From Streptantibioticus rubrisoli (GTDB lineage: Bacteria > Actinomycetota > Actinomycetes > Streptomycetales > Streptomycetaceae), in contig NZ_JANFNH010000003.1 in the NCBI RefSeq assembly GCF_024436055.1, forward strand, positions 124,001 through 188,000: a stretch of 64,000 nucleotides of DNA, read 5' to 3'. Shown one piece after another: positions 24,972-34,302 of the stretch (position 1 is its first letter; each line of letters begins with the position of its first letter). Below the pieces are notes generated by a model, which did not search any database, was not told where the DNA came from, and saw only the letters and a list, made by a program, of their open reading frames with translations. The translations under genes and the position numbers were made by a program.

Positions 24972-26624
24972 TCACCGGTAGCGGGGTTCGGCCTGGCTGG
25001 GCATGACGCCGCGCGGCAGGCCCAGCTTCGCCCGTGCGTAGGCGTCGGCTTCCGCGTCGGTGGCGAACAGCCGCCCGGTGGCGCGCAGTCCGGCCAGGGC
25101 GCCGAGCGCCTCCATGGGCCGCAGATGCTCGTCGCGGACGCCGCACACCAGCACCAGGGTTCCGCGTCCGGCCAACGCGGCGACCGCGTCCCGAAGTGCC
25201 AGGATCCCGGTCGTGTCGACCGCGGTGACCCGCGACAGGCGCAGCACGACGACGGACGCCCGGCACCGCAGCACCGGCCGCAGCAGTCGCGCGGCCGAGG
25301 CGAACAGCAGCGGCCCCTCGATCCGGTAGACGGCGAGCGGCTGGCCATCGGCCTCCCGTCGCACACAGGCGGAACGCGCCACCGCGCGCAGCGCCAGGCC
25401 CGCGGCCAGCACAACCCCGGCGCCCACTGCGGCGACCAGACCGCACCCCAACGTGACCGTCGCCGTCACCGCGACCACCACCAGTTGCCCCCGGTCCGCC
25501 CTCACCAGCGCCCGCAGCGAGCGGACGTCCACCATCCGTACCGCGGTGGCGATCAGCACCCCGGCCAGCGCGCACAGCGGCACCGTCGCCACCAGCGGCG
25601 CGGCGGCGAACGACAGCGCCGCCAACGCCACCGCGTGCACCAGGGCGGCCAGCCGTGAACACGCCCCCTGCCGCACGTTGTTGGCGGTACGGACCACGGT
25701 CCCGGTCGCCGCCAGTCCGCCGAACAGCGACGCGGCCAGGTTGGCCACGCCCTGCCCGAACAACTCCCGGTCCCCGTCGTGTGGTTCACCGCCGCTCATC
25801 GCGTCCGCCGCCGCGGCCGTGATCAGCGCCTCCAGTGCCACCACCGCCGCGACGGTCACCGCCGACGGCAGTAGCATCGGCACACAGCGCGGTTCCACGA
25901 AGCCCAGCGACGGACGCGGAAGACTGGACGGCACATGCCCGATGGACGGCAACGGCAGCCGCGACACCCGTACCACGGCGGTGGCGCCGACCACGGCTAC
26001 CAGGGCCGACGGCAGGTTCGGCAGCAGTCGGCCACCGGCCAGCTGGGCGAACACCACCGCTGAACACAGCGCCAGCGCGACCCAGTTGGGGTGGGCGGCG
26101 GACCTGATCGCGGCCTCGATGACGGTGCCGCGCGGACGTACGGCGGTTCCCACGCCGGGCGGGATCTGCTGAAGGGCGATCACGGCGGCGCTGCCGATGG
26201 TGAATCCCCTGACCACGGGCGCCGGAAGGTAGCGAAGGCATCCGCTCACCCGCAGCAGCGCCAAAGCCATGGTCAGCAACCCGGCCATCAGCCCGACGGT
26301 CAGCGCACCACGGACACCGAAGCGGTGAGCGACGGGTGCGATCACCACCGTCAACACCCCTGTGGGACCGGACACCTGAAGGTCGGAACCGCCCAACAGC
26401 GCGGCCAGACCACCGGCCACCACCGCACTGGCCAACCCCGCCTGCGGGCCGAGGCCCGACGCGGCACCCAGTCCGAGGGCGAGCGGAAGCGCGGTGACGG
26501 CGACCATGAGCCCGGCCAGCACGTCCTTGCGCGGGCAGCGTCGCATGGCAACGAGGTCGTCCCGGCTGGGCAGTAGACCGCGCAACCGAGTCCGGGCGCT
26601 TCCCCTGTCGCTGCCGGTGATCAC
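24972..26624 (-). CDS. SulP family anion transporter with STAS domain
   Basis: A 550-residue membrane protein. The N-terminal 400 residues have many hydrophobic segments including the SulP hallmarks DVLAGLMVAVTALPLALGLG and VRGFTIGSAAVIALQQIPPG. The C-terminal STAS domain (VVVLRLSRVTAVDTTGILAL) lies around residues 420-540. SulP proteins move sulfate, bicarbonate or other anions. There is no carbonic anhydrase fusion or neighbour. GTG start with GGAGGGAA upstream. Confidence 0.88.
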   Translation of the reverse strand: MITGSDRGSARTRLRGLLPSRDDLVAMRRCPRKDVLAGLMVAVTALPLALGLGAASGLGPQAGLASAVVAGGLAALLGGSDLQVSGPTGVLTVVIAPVAHRFGVRGALTVGLMAGLLTMALALLRVSGCLRYLPAPVVRGFTIGSAAVIALQQIPPGVGTAVRPRGTVIEAAIRSAAHPNWVALALCSAVVFAQLAGGRLLPNLPSALVAVVGATAVVRVSRLPLPSIGHVPSSLPRPSLGFVEPRCVPMLLPSAVTVAAVVALEALITAAAADAMSGGEPHDGDRELFGQGVANLAASLFGGLAATGTVVRTANNVRQGACSRLAALVHAVALAALSFAAAPLVATVPLCALAGVLIATAVRMVDVRSLRALVRADRGQLVVVAVTATVTLGCGLVAAVGAGVVLAAGLALRAVARSACVRREADGQPLAVYRIEGPLLFASAARLLRPVLRCRASVVVLRLSRVTAVDTTGILALRDAVAALAGRGTLVLVCGVRDEHLRPMEALGALAGLRATGRLFATDAEADAYARAKLGLPRGVMPSQAEPRYR

Positions 26625-26917
26625 TGGAACACATTCCCTCCTAACTGGTGGTGCGTCGCGTCAGGAAGACAACCGGCAAGGGGAAAAGGGGATTTCGGGC
26701 GGCGGAATAGGAGCCAGCCCACTTTGACAACATCGTGCGAATCCAACGGCGTGGTGTATTCGACGATGGCACGGGCTACATGGCCGCTGCAATAAAGTCC
26801 GGAATACTCGGATTTTCCGGTGAATCGGAGGGCTGGGGAACGACGGGACGGTGGCGGACCTGCTCACCGGCGAAACTGCTCGAAGCGCCCCGGCGTTCAC
26901 GGTGGTCGGCGGCGAGA

Positions 26918-27766
26918 TCACGCACCCAGTCCGGCGGTGACCGCCCGTCCCGTCTCCACCGCCGTGAGGTACGGCCGCACATCGTGCGCCTTGGCACCGT
27001 TGTGGACGAGGAGATCGGTGACCCGCTCGCCGAACGCGGGCGCGAGGGCCTTCACCAGGGCGACCGCGTCGCCCTGGTCGGCCACGTTGGTCCAGCGCTT
27101 GACCGGCACCGGCCAGCGGGCGCGTCCGTTGGCCGGTGCCGGTGTCAGACGGTCGAAGACGACGTTGGACACGCCGAGTGGTGAGCCCAACGTGACCAAC
27201 GTGAGGTCAGGCCACTCGGGATGGGCGCACAGCGCCTCGTACGCGACCACGCTGCCCAGTGAGTGGGCGACGATCACCCGGGTCTCGTAGGTCACCTCCC
27301 GCACCAGGCGTTCCTTTACCCGTGCCCGTGTTTCCGGCTCGGTGAAGTAGCGGCGGACCTGCCGTGCGCTGGAGATCATCAGGCGTTCGCTCAACCCGGC
27401 GAAGAACGACGAGTGGCTGAGCGCGTCCAGCGCCCGCTGCACGACGTTGGGGGCGCGCAGCCGTACGGCGGCCTCCGGACCGGTGACCGCCGTTTCCTGG
27501 CGGGCGGCCGACTCCCACCAGAGCAGGAGCAGTTCGCGTTCGATACCGTCCTCGACATCGGAGGCGTCCAACTCCGGTACCGCCAGGCCACGATGGCCCG
27601 CGGGGCGGAACAGGTCCCCGTAGAACGCCATGGCGACATCGTCGCGGTCCACCTGCCCACCGGCGAGGGCAAGGCCGTCCGACAGTGCTGGAAACCAGTC
27701 GGTCAGCAGTGATTCCGCTCCCTTGACCTGCTGCGCGATGCCGTGGACGAGGACGATCCGGCTCAT
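26918..27766 (-). CDS. alpha/beta hydrolase (lipase-like), partner of caspase-NACHT-WD40 protein
   Basis: A 282-residue protein without a signal peptide. IVLVHGIAQQ at residues 4-13 forms the oxyanion strand. VIVAHSLGSVVAYEAL carries nucleophile Ser169 in a G/A-H-S-L-G elbow. Candidate acid and base are Asp230 or Asp233 in NVADQGDAV and His261 in AKAHDVRPY. The fold is close to PGAP1/lipase-type hydrolases. Its ATG overlaps the stop of the caspase-NACHT-WD40 gene (ATGA), so the two proteins are made in a linked ratio. I infer a role as regulated effector, for example a membrane-lipid hydrolase; the sequence alone does not show the substrate. Confidence 0.85.
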   Translation of the reverse strand: MSRIVLVHGIAQQVKGAESLLTDWFPALSDGLALAGGQVDRDDVAMAFYGDLFRPAGHRGLAVPELDASDVEDGIERELLLLWWESAARQETAVTGPEAAVRLRAPNVVQRALDALSHSSFFAGLSERLMISSARQVRRYFTEPETRARVKERLVREVTYETRVIVAHSLGSVVAYEALCAHPEWPDLTLVTLGSPLGVSNVVFDRLTPAPANGRARWPVPVKRWTNVADQGDAVALVKALAPAFGERVTDLLVHNGAKAHDVRPYLTAVETGRAVTAGLGA

Positions 27767-30700
27767 GCAAATCCCTTCGCGGGAGGCGGCGTGAGGTTGA
27801 GGCGCAGGGCGACCGCGCCCATGTCGGTGGCGACACAGATGCGGCCGGTGTCGTCGGAAGCGATGTCGTTGATGCCGCTGCCGATGTCGAGTTCGGCGGT
27901 CCAGGTGGGGGACTTCATGTCCCAGACCCGCAGTTGGCCGTATTGGTCGGCTGCGATCACCGTTGGGGTGCCCTGCAGTCGTGCCACGCGGACGGCCCGT
28001 ATCGCGGAGGCGAACGGCTTCAGGTCCGGGCTGACGTCGGTCCCGTCGGCCACGTCCCAGACGCGCACCCGCCCGTCACCCGCACCGGAGACGACCAGCT
28101 CCCGGTCGAGATGGGCGAAGTCAACGCAGTAGGCGCCCCTGTCGTGGTGGCCGAGTGGAGGCCGGAACGGCTGGCCGGTGCTCAGGTCCCACAGCCGTAC
28201 CGTCCCGTCGAAGGCGGCGCTGGCGACCACGGGCGTACCGTTGACTGTCGCGGCACGCACGGCCAGGACGTCCGAGGTGTGTCCGGCCATGGGACGACAC
28301 ACCGGTGCCTGGGTGTGGACGTCCCAGGCGTGCAGGGTGTAGTCCCGTGCCACCGACACGGCGACGGGACGGTTGTCGAGGGAGCACAGGCAGCCTGCGA
28401 AGGTCACGCCTGAGCGCCTGCCCAGCCGCTTTCGGCTACCGAGGTCCCAGACTTCGGCCCCCAACACCGTGGTGCGCAGCAGCAGAACGGCCCCGTTCAT
28501 TTCGGTGGCCGACACTTCGTAGGCGGCCTGATTGGCTGAGATGATGTGAGCCGCGATCTGCCGCCCGTCGTCCAGATCGTGGGTCCGTACCGTTCCGTTC
28601 AGGCCGCCGGTGACGACGGCCGTACTGCCGTCAGTGGTACGGATGATGCTCGCCGAGATCAGGCGTTGTTCCGCACCGCACAACGGCTCGCCGACGGGAC
28701 GCATGGAGTCAAGGTCGCAGACCCGCACCTCGTACGAGTACCGGACCACCACCACTGGCACCCCGTCCACCTCCCCCAGTACCGGCGCGGGGTGGTACTC
28801 CAGCAATCCGACGGCGGTGTCGCCCTCCAGTGGAGGACCCATGGCTCTGCCCGTCTCCAAGTCCCAGAGGCGCACGGTGCTGTCGAAGGACACGGATGCG
28901 ACCACGGTCCTCCCGCCGAGGCGGCCGAGGCTGCCGACCACAACGCGCGAGGTGTGACCAAGCATGGGCTGGCCCACGGCGGAGCGCGTCACGATGTCGT
29001 ACACATAGACGCCGTTGCCCTCACGGGTGACCAGCACCACCGGCCGGTCCGCTTCGAACGCGACCGCCAGCGAACTGGCGGTGAGCGCGAGGTCCTCGAC
29101 ATTGAAGTGCGCGTACGGATGGGTGGGGGGCAGCAGCCCACGCCCGCTCAACCGCCATGCGTATGTGTGGGCCAGCGATGTGGCGATGACGATTTCCAGC
29201 GCCTGGCCGGTCGCCCGGACGGCCAGGTGCCGGATCCCACCGATGTGTCCCGTCAGCGGCGGGACGACGAGCTCCCCGGTGAACATGTCCCAGACACGGA
29301 CGGTTCCGTCCTCGCTGCCGCTGATGACGACCGGCGCGCCCTCCAACGTCCCGAGCGCCACGCACCGCACGGCGTTGGTGTGCCCCTCCAGGGACCGGCT
29401 CACCGGAGTGCCGTGGAGTACGCCCCACGTCCGCACCATGGTGTCGGAGCCGCCCGTCACGGCCACCATCCGCCCACCGAACTGCGCGACGGCCACGGCC
29501 AGTACCTGTCCCGAGTGGCCTTCCAAAGGAGGACCGGCCTGCTTGCGGGTGCGCAGGTCCCACACCCGGGCGGTGCCGTCCTCGCCACCGGTGACGGCCA
29601 AGGGGTGCCCCTGGGCATCGCAGTACGCGACGGACGTCACCGCACCGGCATGGCCTTCGGCGGGTTGGTCTGTCGCCAGGTCCCAGATCCGCGCGGTGCG
29701 GTCGTCGCTGACGGTGACCGCGAGGGAGACGCCGTCGGCGAAGGCGGCGGCGTTGATGTCGTCCACGTGCCCGCGCAGTGGTTGCCCTATCTGCCGCAGC
29801 GAACGCAGGTCCCACAGCCGGGCTTCGAGTCTTCCGCTGGTGAGGGCGACGGGACGGCCGTCGAACTCTCCGATCTCCACAGAGGCGACCCCGCTGCGCG
29901 TGAAGTAGACGTGCGCCCTTACCGGTTCGCCGATCTGGCGGCCTTGGGCCAGGTCCCACAGGCTCAGCATGCCCGCCTTGTCGCCGACCAGTGCCACGGT
30001 TCGCGCGTCCATCGATCCCACCGACACCGCGGTGACCGCCTCCGCCGCTCCGATGAGGGGAGCGCCGTGGAGGAGCGGGTCAGCTCCGGTGGACAGCGGG
30101 CCGAAGTTCCAGACGTGGACGGCCTTGTCGTCCCCTCCGGTGGCCGCGAGGGGCAACCCGTCCAGCTCACCGAGTGCGGCGCTGCGCACCGTGCGTCGGT
30201 GCGCGGCCAGATCACAGCCGAGCTGTCTTCTGCTCGTGAGGTCCCAGATCCGGGCCGTGCCGTCGCTGCTCGTGGTGAGCGCCACGGGCTGATCGGCGAG
30301 CGAGCCGATGACGATGGACTCGATACTGTTGGTGTGTCCGGTCAGCGGCGAGCCGTACTCCTGCCCCGCCGACAGGTCCCAGACCCGGACCGTGCCGTCC
30401 ACCCCACCGGTCAACGCCACGGTGTAGTGGCCCAGTTCACCGATGGCCACGGCCCGCACCGAGACGCCGACCCGCAGCGGTTCACCGATCTGCCGCTGTG
30501 TGGTCAGGTCCCAGATCCTTGCGGTGGTGTCCATGGAGCCGGTCACGGCGATGGGCCGTCCGTCCAGCTTCCCAACGGCCACACATCTGATCGGCTTGGT
30601 GTGCCCGCTCAACAACCGGTGCACCCCGCTCGCCGACCACCAGGCCCAACGCGCGCTCCACGGAAGGCAGATGCCGAGGTCATCCACGCGGTCGGCGAGC

Positions 30701-33000
30701 TCGTTCGCCTCGCAGCGACGTGCGGACAGTTGCAGATCGGCGGCCCGGCCGCCCAGCGGCCGGTCCGGGGTGAGCCGGTGGGCGATCTGCTCGTAGGAGC
30801 TGCGGATCCGCCGCGCGGCGTCGCCGTCCACGGAGGCGAACGCCGTCAGCAGGGCGAGCGGTTCGCAGGCGAGCAGGAATCCGGGGTCCGTTATGAGCTC
30901 GCTGAGCCTGCCGCCCGCGCTCGCGTGGGTGGCCAGGTGCTGACGTACGTAGGGAGCGGCCGCGAACCAGTCCCGCCTGCCGTCGGCCGTCGCCGGAACG
31001 AGGGAGAGCAGCGCCTGGACGACGAGGTGCTGGACCTCCTCCGGCGGCCGGTCGGTGGTCGCCCGCAGGTGCTCGGCCAGGGCCTTGTGGTAGAGCCGGT
31101 AGACGGAGCGGTGGTCGTCGTCGATGACCTCGGCGATGTACGCCTCCGCCACGTCCAGCGCCCAGGAGACGTCCTCTTCTGTGCACGGCACCCCGGAGAT
31201 GACCGTGCTCAGCGTCGTCCACACCCGGCCGCGCGGCAGCCCCTTGCCCTCGGAGAAGGCGAGGGCGAGCAGCATCCTGCGCACCCGGGGCTCATCGGGA
31301 CCGAAGCGGGCGAGGTAGTCGTCGAACGCCTCCCCGACCTCGCTCGGCAACTCCTCGTGCCAACCGGGGCGGGAGACGTCGACCACGGCCCGGTCCGAGC
31401 GCAGGGTCCGGGCGGTGGTCCTGGCGTAGAGGTAGACGCCCGCGGCCTTCGCGGCCACGCTCTGGGCGACCGTTGTGGCCAGCTCCGGTCGGCCGCGGTA
31501 CGGAGTGGGGACCTCGGGCTCGTCCGGGGCGAGCAGCACCCTGGTGACGTAACCGGTGACATCGCTGGTGTTGGCGCGGTAGCCCGGCTGGTCCAGGTCG
31601 AGGCAGACGAACGTCGGTCCCAGCGGGGTCACCAGCTCGTGCCGGGTGCCTACCAGCAGCCGTACGCCCCGGATCTCCGACATCGGGCGCAGCAACTCCC
31701 GGGTGATGCGCCGTGGTTCGCCGTGGCCTCCGGCGTCGGCCGCGGTGTCGGACCCGGCCTCGTCCACCGCGTCCACGACGATGACCAATGGTGGTGACTG
31801 GCGTCCGCGCCGGGTGAGTTCCTGTAGCAGGGAGGCCGTGCCCTCCGCCGCGACGCCCAGTGCGCAGGCGATCCGGTCGACCACGTCCTCCAGGCGCTTG
31901 TGCCGGGCGTGGACGGCGGCCGTCACACATCCCTCGGGCACGACGGTCGCCGGATCGACGTCCGTCAGATCGATCCTGGTCCGGTACTGGCTGGCGGAGA
32001 GCGCGACGATCCTGCCCAGTACCGCCGACTTGCCGCAGCCGGGACTGCCGGTGACCACCCTGCCCTTGCCGTCACCGTTGTCGGCGGTCAGCCAGCTCAC
32101 CAGCTCGGACAGCACGCGGACGCGTCCGCTGAAGTACAGCCCCTGCTCGGACTCGAACTCCACCCCGCGCGACCGCGGGCCGAAGTGCTCGGCCAGGTCC
32201 TGCTCGGCGACCCGGCGCTGCACTTCGAGGTCGGTCCCGATGGGCGGGAGTTCCTCCCGGTAGCCGGAGTTGGGCAGGAACGGTGCCAGCCCCGTGACCA
32301 GGCCGCTGGCCAACTCGGCGCGCTGACCGCGCCGTTCCGCCTCCCAGCGTTCGTTGACCGCCTTCACCAGTTCGGTGAGGTCCAGGTACCGCTGGCGCTG
32401 CCCGGTACGGCTGGTGGTGGTCCGCACCGCGTCGGCGAGGGCGGAGACGAAGACACCGTCCTCGGCGACGTCCTTGCGACGGGCGGAGGCCAGGAACCAC
32501 AGGCCGGTGGAGTCCCCGGAGCCGTACCGGTAGGCGATCGTGTGCAGTGCGAGCGAGGCGGCCTCCGCACCGCCCGCGCCGCCTGAACACGTGTCGAGTA
32601 TGAGCAGGAGGTTGCGCAGTCGGCCACGGCACAGGATGCGCACCAGGTCCTCGGTGGCCAGCGCGGTGGTCGCCGGGTCCTCGTCGTGCGAGTCCCAGCA
32701 CATCAGGTAGTGCCGGTCGCGGTCCGCCACGACGCCGTGCCCGGCGAAGTACGTCACCACCACGTCGTCCGGCGTGAGGTCGGCGTCGTCGGACCAGTGG
32801 CGCAGCTTCTGCCGGACCTGTTCCGCACTGTCGTACTCACCGAGTCCGGGGAGCACCGGCTGGTATCCGAAGCCGGTGAACAACTCGGCCATCGCGCGGA
32901 TGTCGGCGGGAACGTGGCGCAGTTGTTCTTCCTCCGGCAGGTGGCAGTAGCGACCGCTGCCCAACGCGACAAAGAACCGACGCCCCACCTGTTGCCCCAC
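27763..33000 (-). CDS. caspase-like protease fused to NACHT/STAND NTPase and about 21 WD40 repeats
   Basis: A 1745-residue, three-part protein. Residues 1-190 are a caspase (C14) domain with catalytic His88 in TYFAGHGV and Cys138 in LILDTCSGG. Residues about 295-560 are a STAND NTPase with Walker A GSPGCGKS (318-325) and Walker B LVIVVDAVDEA (about 405-414), most like NACHT. A helical linker follows, and from about residue 794 to 1735 there are WD40 repeats whose blade ends read RIWDL, RVWDL, RLWDM and variants; I count about 21. The protein has no membrane segment. Likely an oligomerising sensor whose protease is switched on by ligand binding. GTG start with GGGGA about 8 bases upstream. It is translationally coupled to an alpha/beta hydrolase gene. 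Confidence 0.88.
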   Translation of the reverse strand: MGQQVGRRFFVALGSGRYCHLPEEEQLRHVPADIRAMAELFTGFGYQPVLPGLGEYDSAEQVRQKLRHWSDDADLTPDDVVVTYFAGHGVVADRDRHYLMCWDSHDEDPATTALATEDLVRILCRGRLRNLLLILDTCSGGAGGAEAASLALHTIAYRYGSGDSTGLWFLASARRKDVAEDGVFVSALADAVRTTTSRTGQRQRYLDLTELVKAVNERWEAERRGQRAELASGLVTGLAPFLPNSGYREELPPIGTDLEVQRRVAEQDLAEHFGPRSRGVEFESEQGLYFSGRVRVLSELVSWLTADNGDGKGRVVTGSPGCGKSAVLGRIVALSASQYRTRIDLTDVDPATVVPEGCVTAAVHARHKRLEDVVDRIACALGVAAEGTASLLQELTRRGRQSPPLVIVVDAVDEAGSDTAADAGGHGEPRRITRELLRPMSEIRGVRLLVGTRHELVTPLGPTFVCLDLDQPGYRANTSDVTGYVTRVLLAPDEPEVPTPYRGRPELATTVAQSVAAKAAGVYLYARTTARTLRSDRAVVDVSRPGWHEELPSEVGEAFDDYLARFGPDEPRVRRMLLALAFSEGKGLPRGRVWTTLSTVISGVPCTEEDVSWALDVAEAYIAEVIDDDHRSVYRLYHKALAEHLRATTDRPPEEVQHLVVQALLSLVPATADGRRDWFAAAPYVRQHLATHASAGGRLSELITDPGFLLACEPLALLTAFASVDGDAARRIRSSYEQIAHRLTPDRPLGGRAADLQLSARRCEANELADRVDDLGICLPWSARWAWWSASGVHRLLSGHTKPIRCVAVGKLDGRPIAVTGSMDTTARIWDLTTQRQIGEPLRVGVSVRAVAIGELGHYTVALTGGVDGTVRVWDLSAGQEYGSPLTGHTNSIESIVIGSLADQPVALTTSSDGTARIWDLTSRRQLGCDLAAHRRTVRSAALGELDGLPLAATGGDDKAVHVWNFGPLSTGADPLLHGAPLIGAAEAVTAVSVGSMDARTVALVGDKAGMLSLWDLAQGRQIGEPVRAHVYFTRSGVASVEIGEFDGRPVALTSGRLEARLWDLRSLRQIGQPLRGHVDDINAAAFADGVSLAVTVSDDRTARIWDLATDQPAEGHAGAVTSVAYCDAQGHPLAVTGGEDGTARVWDLRTRKQAGPPLEGHSGQVLAVAVAQFGGRMVAVTGGSDTMVRTWGVLHGTPVSRSLEGHTNAVRCVALGTLEGAPVVISGSEDGTVRVWDMFTGELVVPPLTGHIGGIRHLAVRATGQALEIVIATSLAHTYAWRLSGRGLLPPTHPYAHFNVEDLALTASSLAVAFEADRPVVLVTREGNGVYVYDIVTRSAVGQPMLGHTSRVVVGSLGRLGGRTVVASVSFDSTVRLWDLETGRAMGPPLEGDTAVGLLEYHPAPVLGEVDGVPVVVVRYSYEVRVCDLDSMRPVGEPLCGAEQRLISASIIRTTDGSTAVVTGGLNGTVRTHDLDDGRQIAAHIISANQAAYEVSATEMNGAVLLLRTTVLGAEVWDLGSRKRLGRRSGVTFAGCLCSLDNRPVAVSVARDYTLHAWDVHTQAPVCRPMAGHTSDVLAVRAATVNGTPVVASAAFDGTVRLWDLSTGQPFRPPLGHHDRGAYCVDFAHLDRELVVSGAGDGRVRVWDVADGTDVSPDLKPFASAIRAVRVARLQGTPTVIAADQYGQLRVWDMKSPTWTAELDIGSGINDIASDDTGRICVATDMGAVALRLNLTPPPAKGFA

Positions 33001-33084
33001 CGCCGTCTCCCCACAGCCTCACCGGAAACTGTAGCGGGACGGCGGCGGGCGGTACCGGTCAGCCGGTCAACTGCCCTGTGGGCC

Positions 33085-34290
33085 TTACCGGTTGGTCAGC
33101 CGGTCGTAGGCGACCAAAAGGTGTTCCGGGCCGCGCAGGGCGGCGTTTCGCCGGTAGGGGGGTGGGTCGGCGACCAGGCGGGGGGCGGTCAGGCGGTTGG
33201 CCAGGGCGGTGAGTGCCAACTGGGCTTCGGCGCGGGCCAGTGCGGCGCCCACGCAGTAGTGGATGCCGCCGCCGAAGCCGAGGTGGGCGTTGTCCGCGCG
33301 GTCGGGGACGAAGCGGTCCGGGTCGGGGAAGCGGCGCGGGTCGCGGTTGCCCGCGGCGAGCATGATGCGCAGCCTTGAGCCCTTGGGGATGGTGGTGCCC
33401 GCGATGTCGATGTCGGCGAGCGTGCTGCGGCCGGACATCTGCACCGGAGGGTCGTAGCGCAGCACCTCCTCCACCAGCGGGGTGGCCAGGTCGGGGTCGC
33501 TGCGCAGCCGGGCGAGCACGTTCGGGTCGCGCAGCAGCGCGAGGGTGCCGTTGGCGATCAGGTTGACGGTGGTCTCGTGACCGGCGATGAGCAGCAGCAC
33601 GAGGGTGACGCGCAGGTCCACCGGGCCCATCGGGCCCTCGTCGTCGCCGCTGGCCATCAGGGCGGACAGCAGGTCGTCACCGGGCTCGGCCCGGCGCTGC
33701 TGGATGAGACCCTCCAGGTACTGGAGCAGTTGGTCGCGGGCCTGCTGGGCGTCGCGGATCTGCTCCTCGGTCGGCGAGTCGACGGGGTCCAGGGCGAGGG
33801 TGAGCCGACGTGAGAGGGCGCCGAAGACCGGCTCGTCCTCGCGCGGTACGCCGAGCAGTTCGCAGATCACGGTGACCGGCAGCGGATAGGCGAGGTCGGT
33901 CACCACGTCGAGCTGGCCCGGCCCCGAACCGGTGTGGGCGTCGAGGAGTTGGTCCACCAGTTCGGCTATGTGGTCGCGCATGCCCATGATCCGGGGGATG
34001 AACTCCCCGGTGACCAGGCGGCGCAGCCGGTCGTGCCGCGGCGGGTCCTGGACCAGCAGACTGCGGAGGGCGGGCTCGGGGGCCTGCGGGTTGAGCCGGT
34101 CGGCGCTGATCCGCGGATCGTGCAGTAGCTGGGCGATCTCGTGGTAGCCGCTGACCAGCCAGGTCCCGTTCTCCATGCGCGCCACCGGCCGCTCGCGCAT
34201 CAGCGCGTAGCACGGGTACGGGTCGGCGCGGTTGTCGTACCGCATGACCTGGGCGAACAGGTCGGTGGGCGAAAGTTGTGTGGTGGTCAT
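33085..34290 (-). CDS. cytochrome P450
   Basis: A 401-residue soluble P450. The I-helix AGHETTVNLI, the K-helix EEVLRYDPPVQ and the haem loop FGGGIHYCVGAALARAE (haem ligand Cys near residue 345) are intact. The ATG at 34290 is preferred to the adjacent TTG at 34293 because AAGGGA lies at proper spacing. It is the third gene of a ferredoxin, reductase, P450 operon that is divergent from a TetR gene, so it has its full electron-transfer chain. The substrate is unknown. The oxidation is probably inducible through the TetR protein. Confidence 0.93.
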   Translation of the reverse strand: MTTTQLSPTDLFAQVMRYDNRADPYPCYALMRERPVARMENGTWLVSGYHEIAQLLHDPRISADRLNPQAPEPALRSLLVQDPPRHDRLRRLVTGEFIPRIMGMRDHIAELVDQLLDAHTGSGPGQLDVVTDLAYPLPVTVICELLGVPREDEPVFGALSRRLTLALDPVDSPTEEQIRDAQQARDQLLQYLEGLIQQRRAEPGDDLLSALMASGDDEGPMGPVDLRVTLVLLLIAGHETTVNLIANGTLALLRDPNVLARLRSDPDLATPLVEEVLRYDPPVQMSGRSTLADIDIAGTTIPKGSRLRIMLAAGNRDPRRFPDPDRFVPDRADNAHLGFGGGIHYCVGAALARAEAQLALTALANRLTAPRLVADPPPYRRNAALRGPEHLLVAYDRLTNR

Positions 34291-34302
34291 CAACGTGCTC
34301 CC

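Noticed and set aside
26625-26917. Possible small gene in the A/T-richer gap between SulP and hydrolase genes
   Set aside because: Short frames there have neither ribosome-binding sites nor recognisable sequence; only a weak 6-base inverted repeat (CCGGAA/TTCCGG, 26799-26820) is seen.
28546-31797. Long plus-strand open frame opposite the caspase-NACHT-WD40 gene
   Set aside because: Its content is His/Arg/Gly/Gln-rich with no domain, and it mirrors the repetitive WD40 codons of the real gene.
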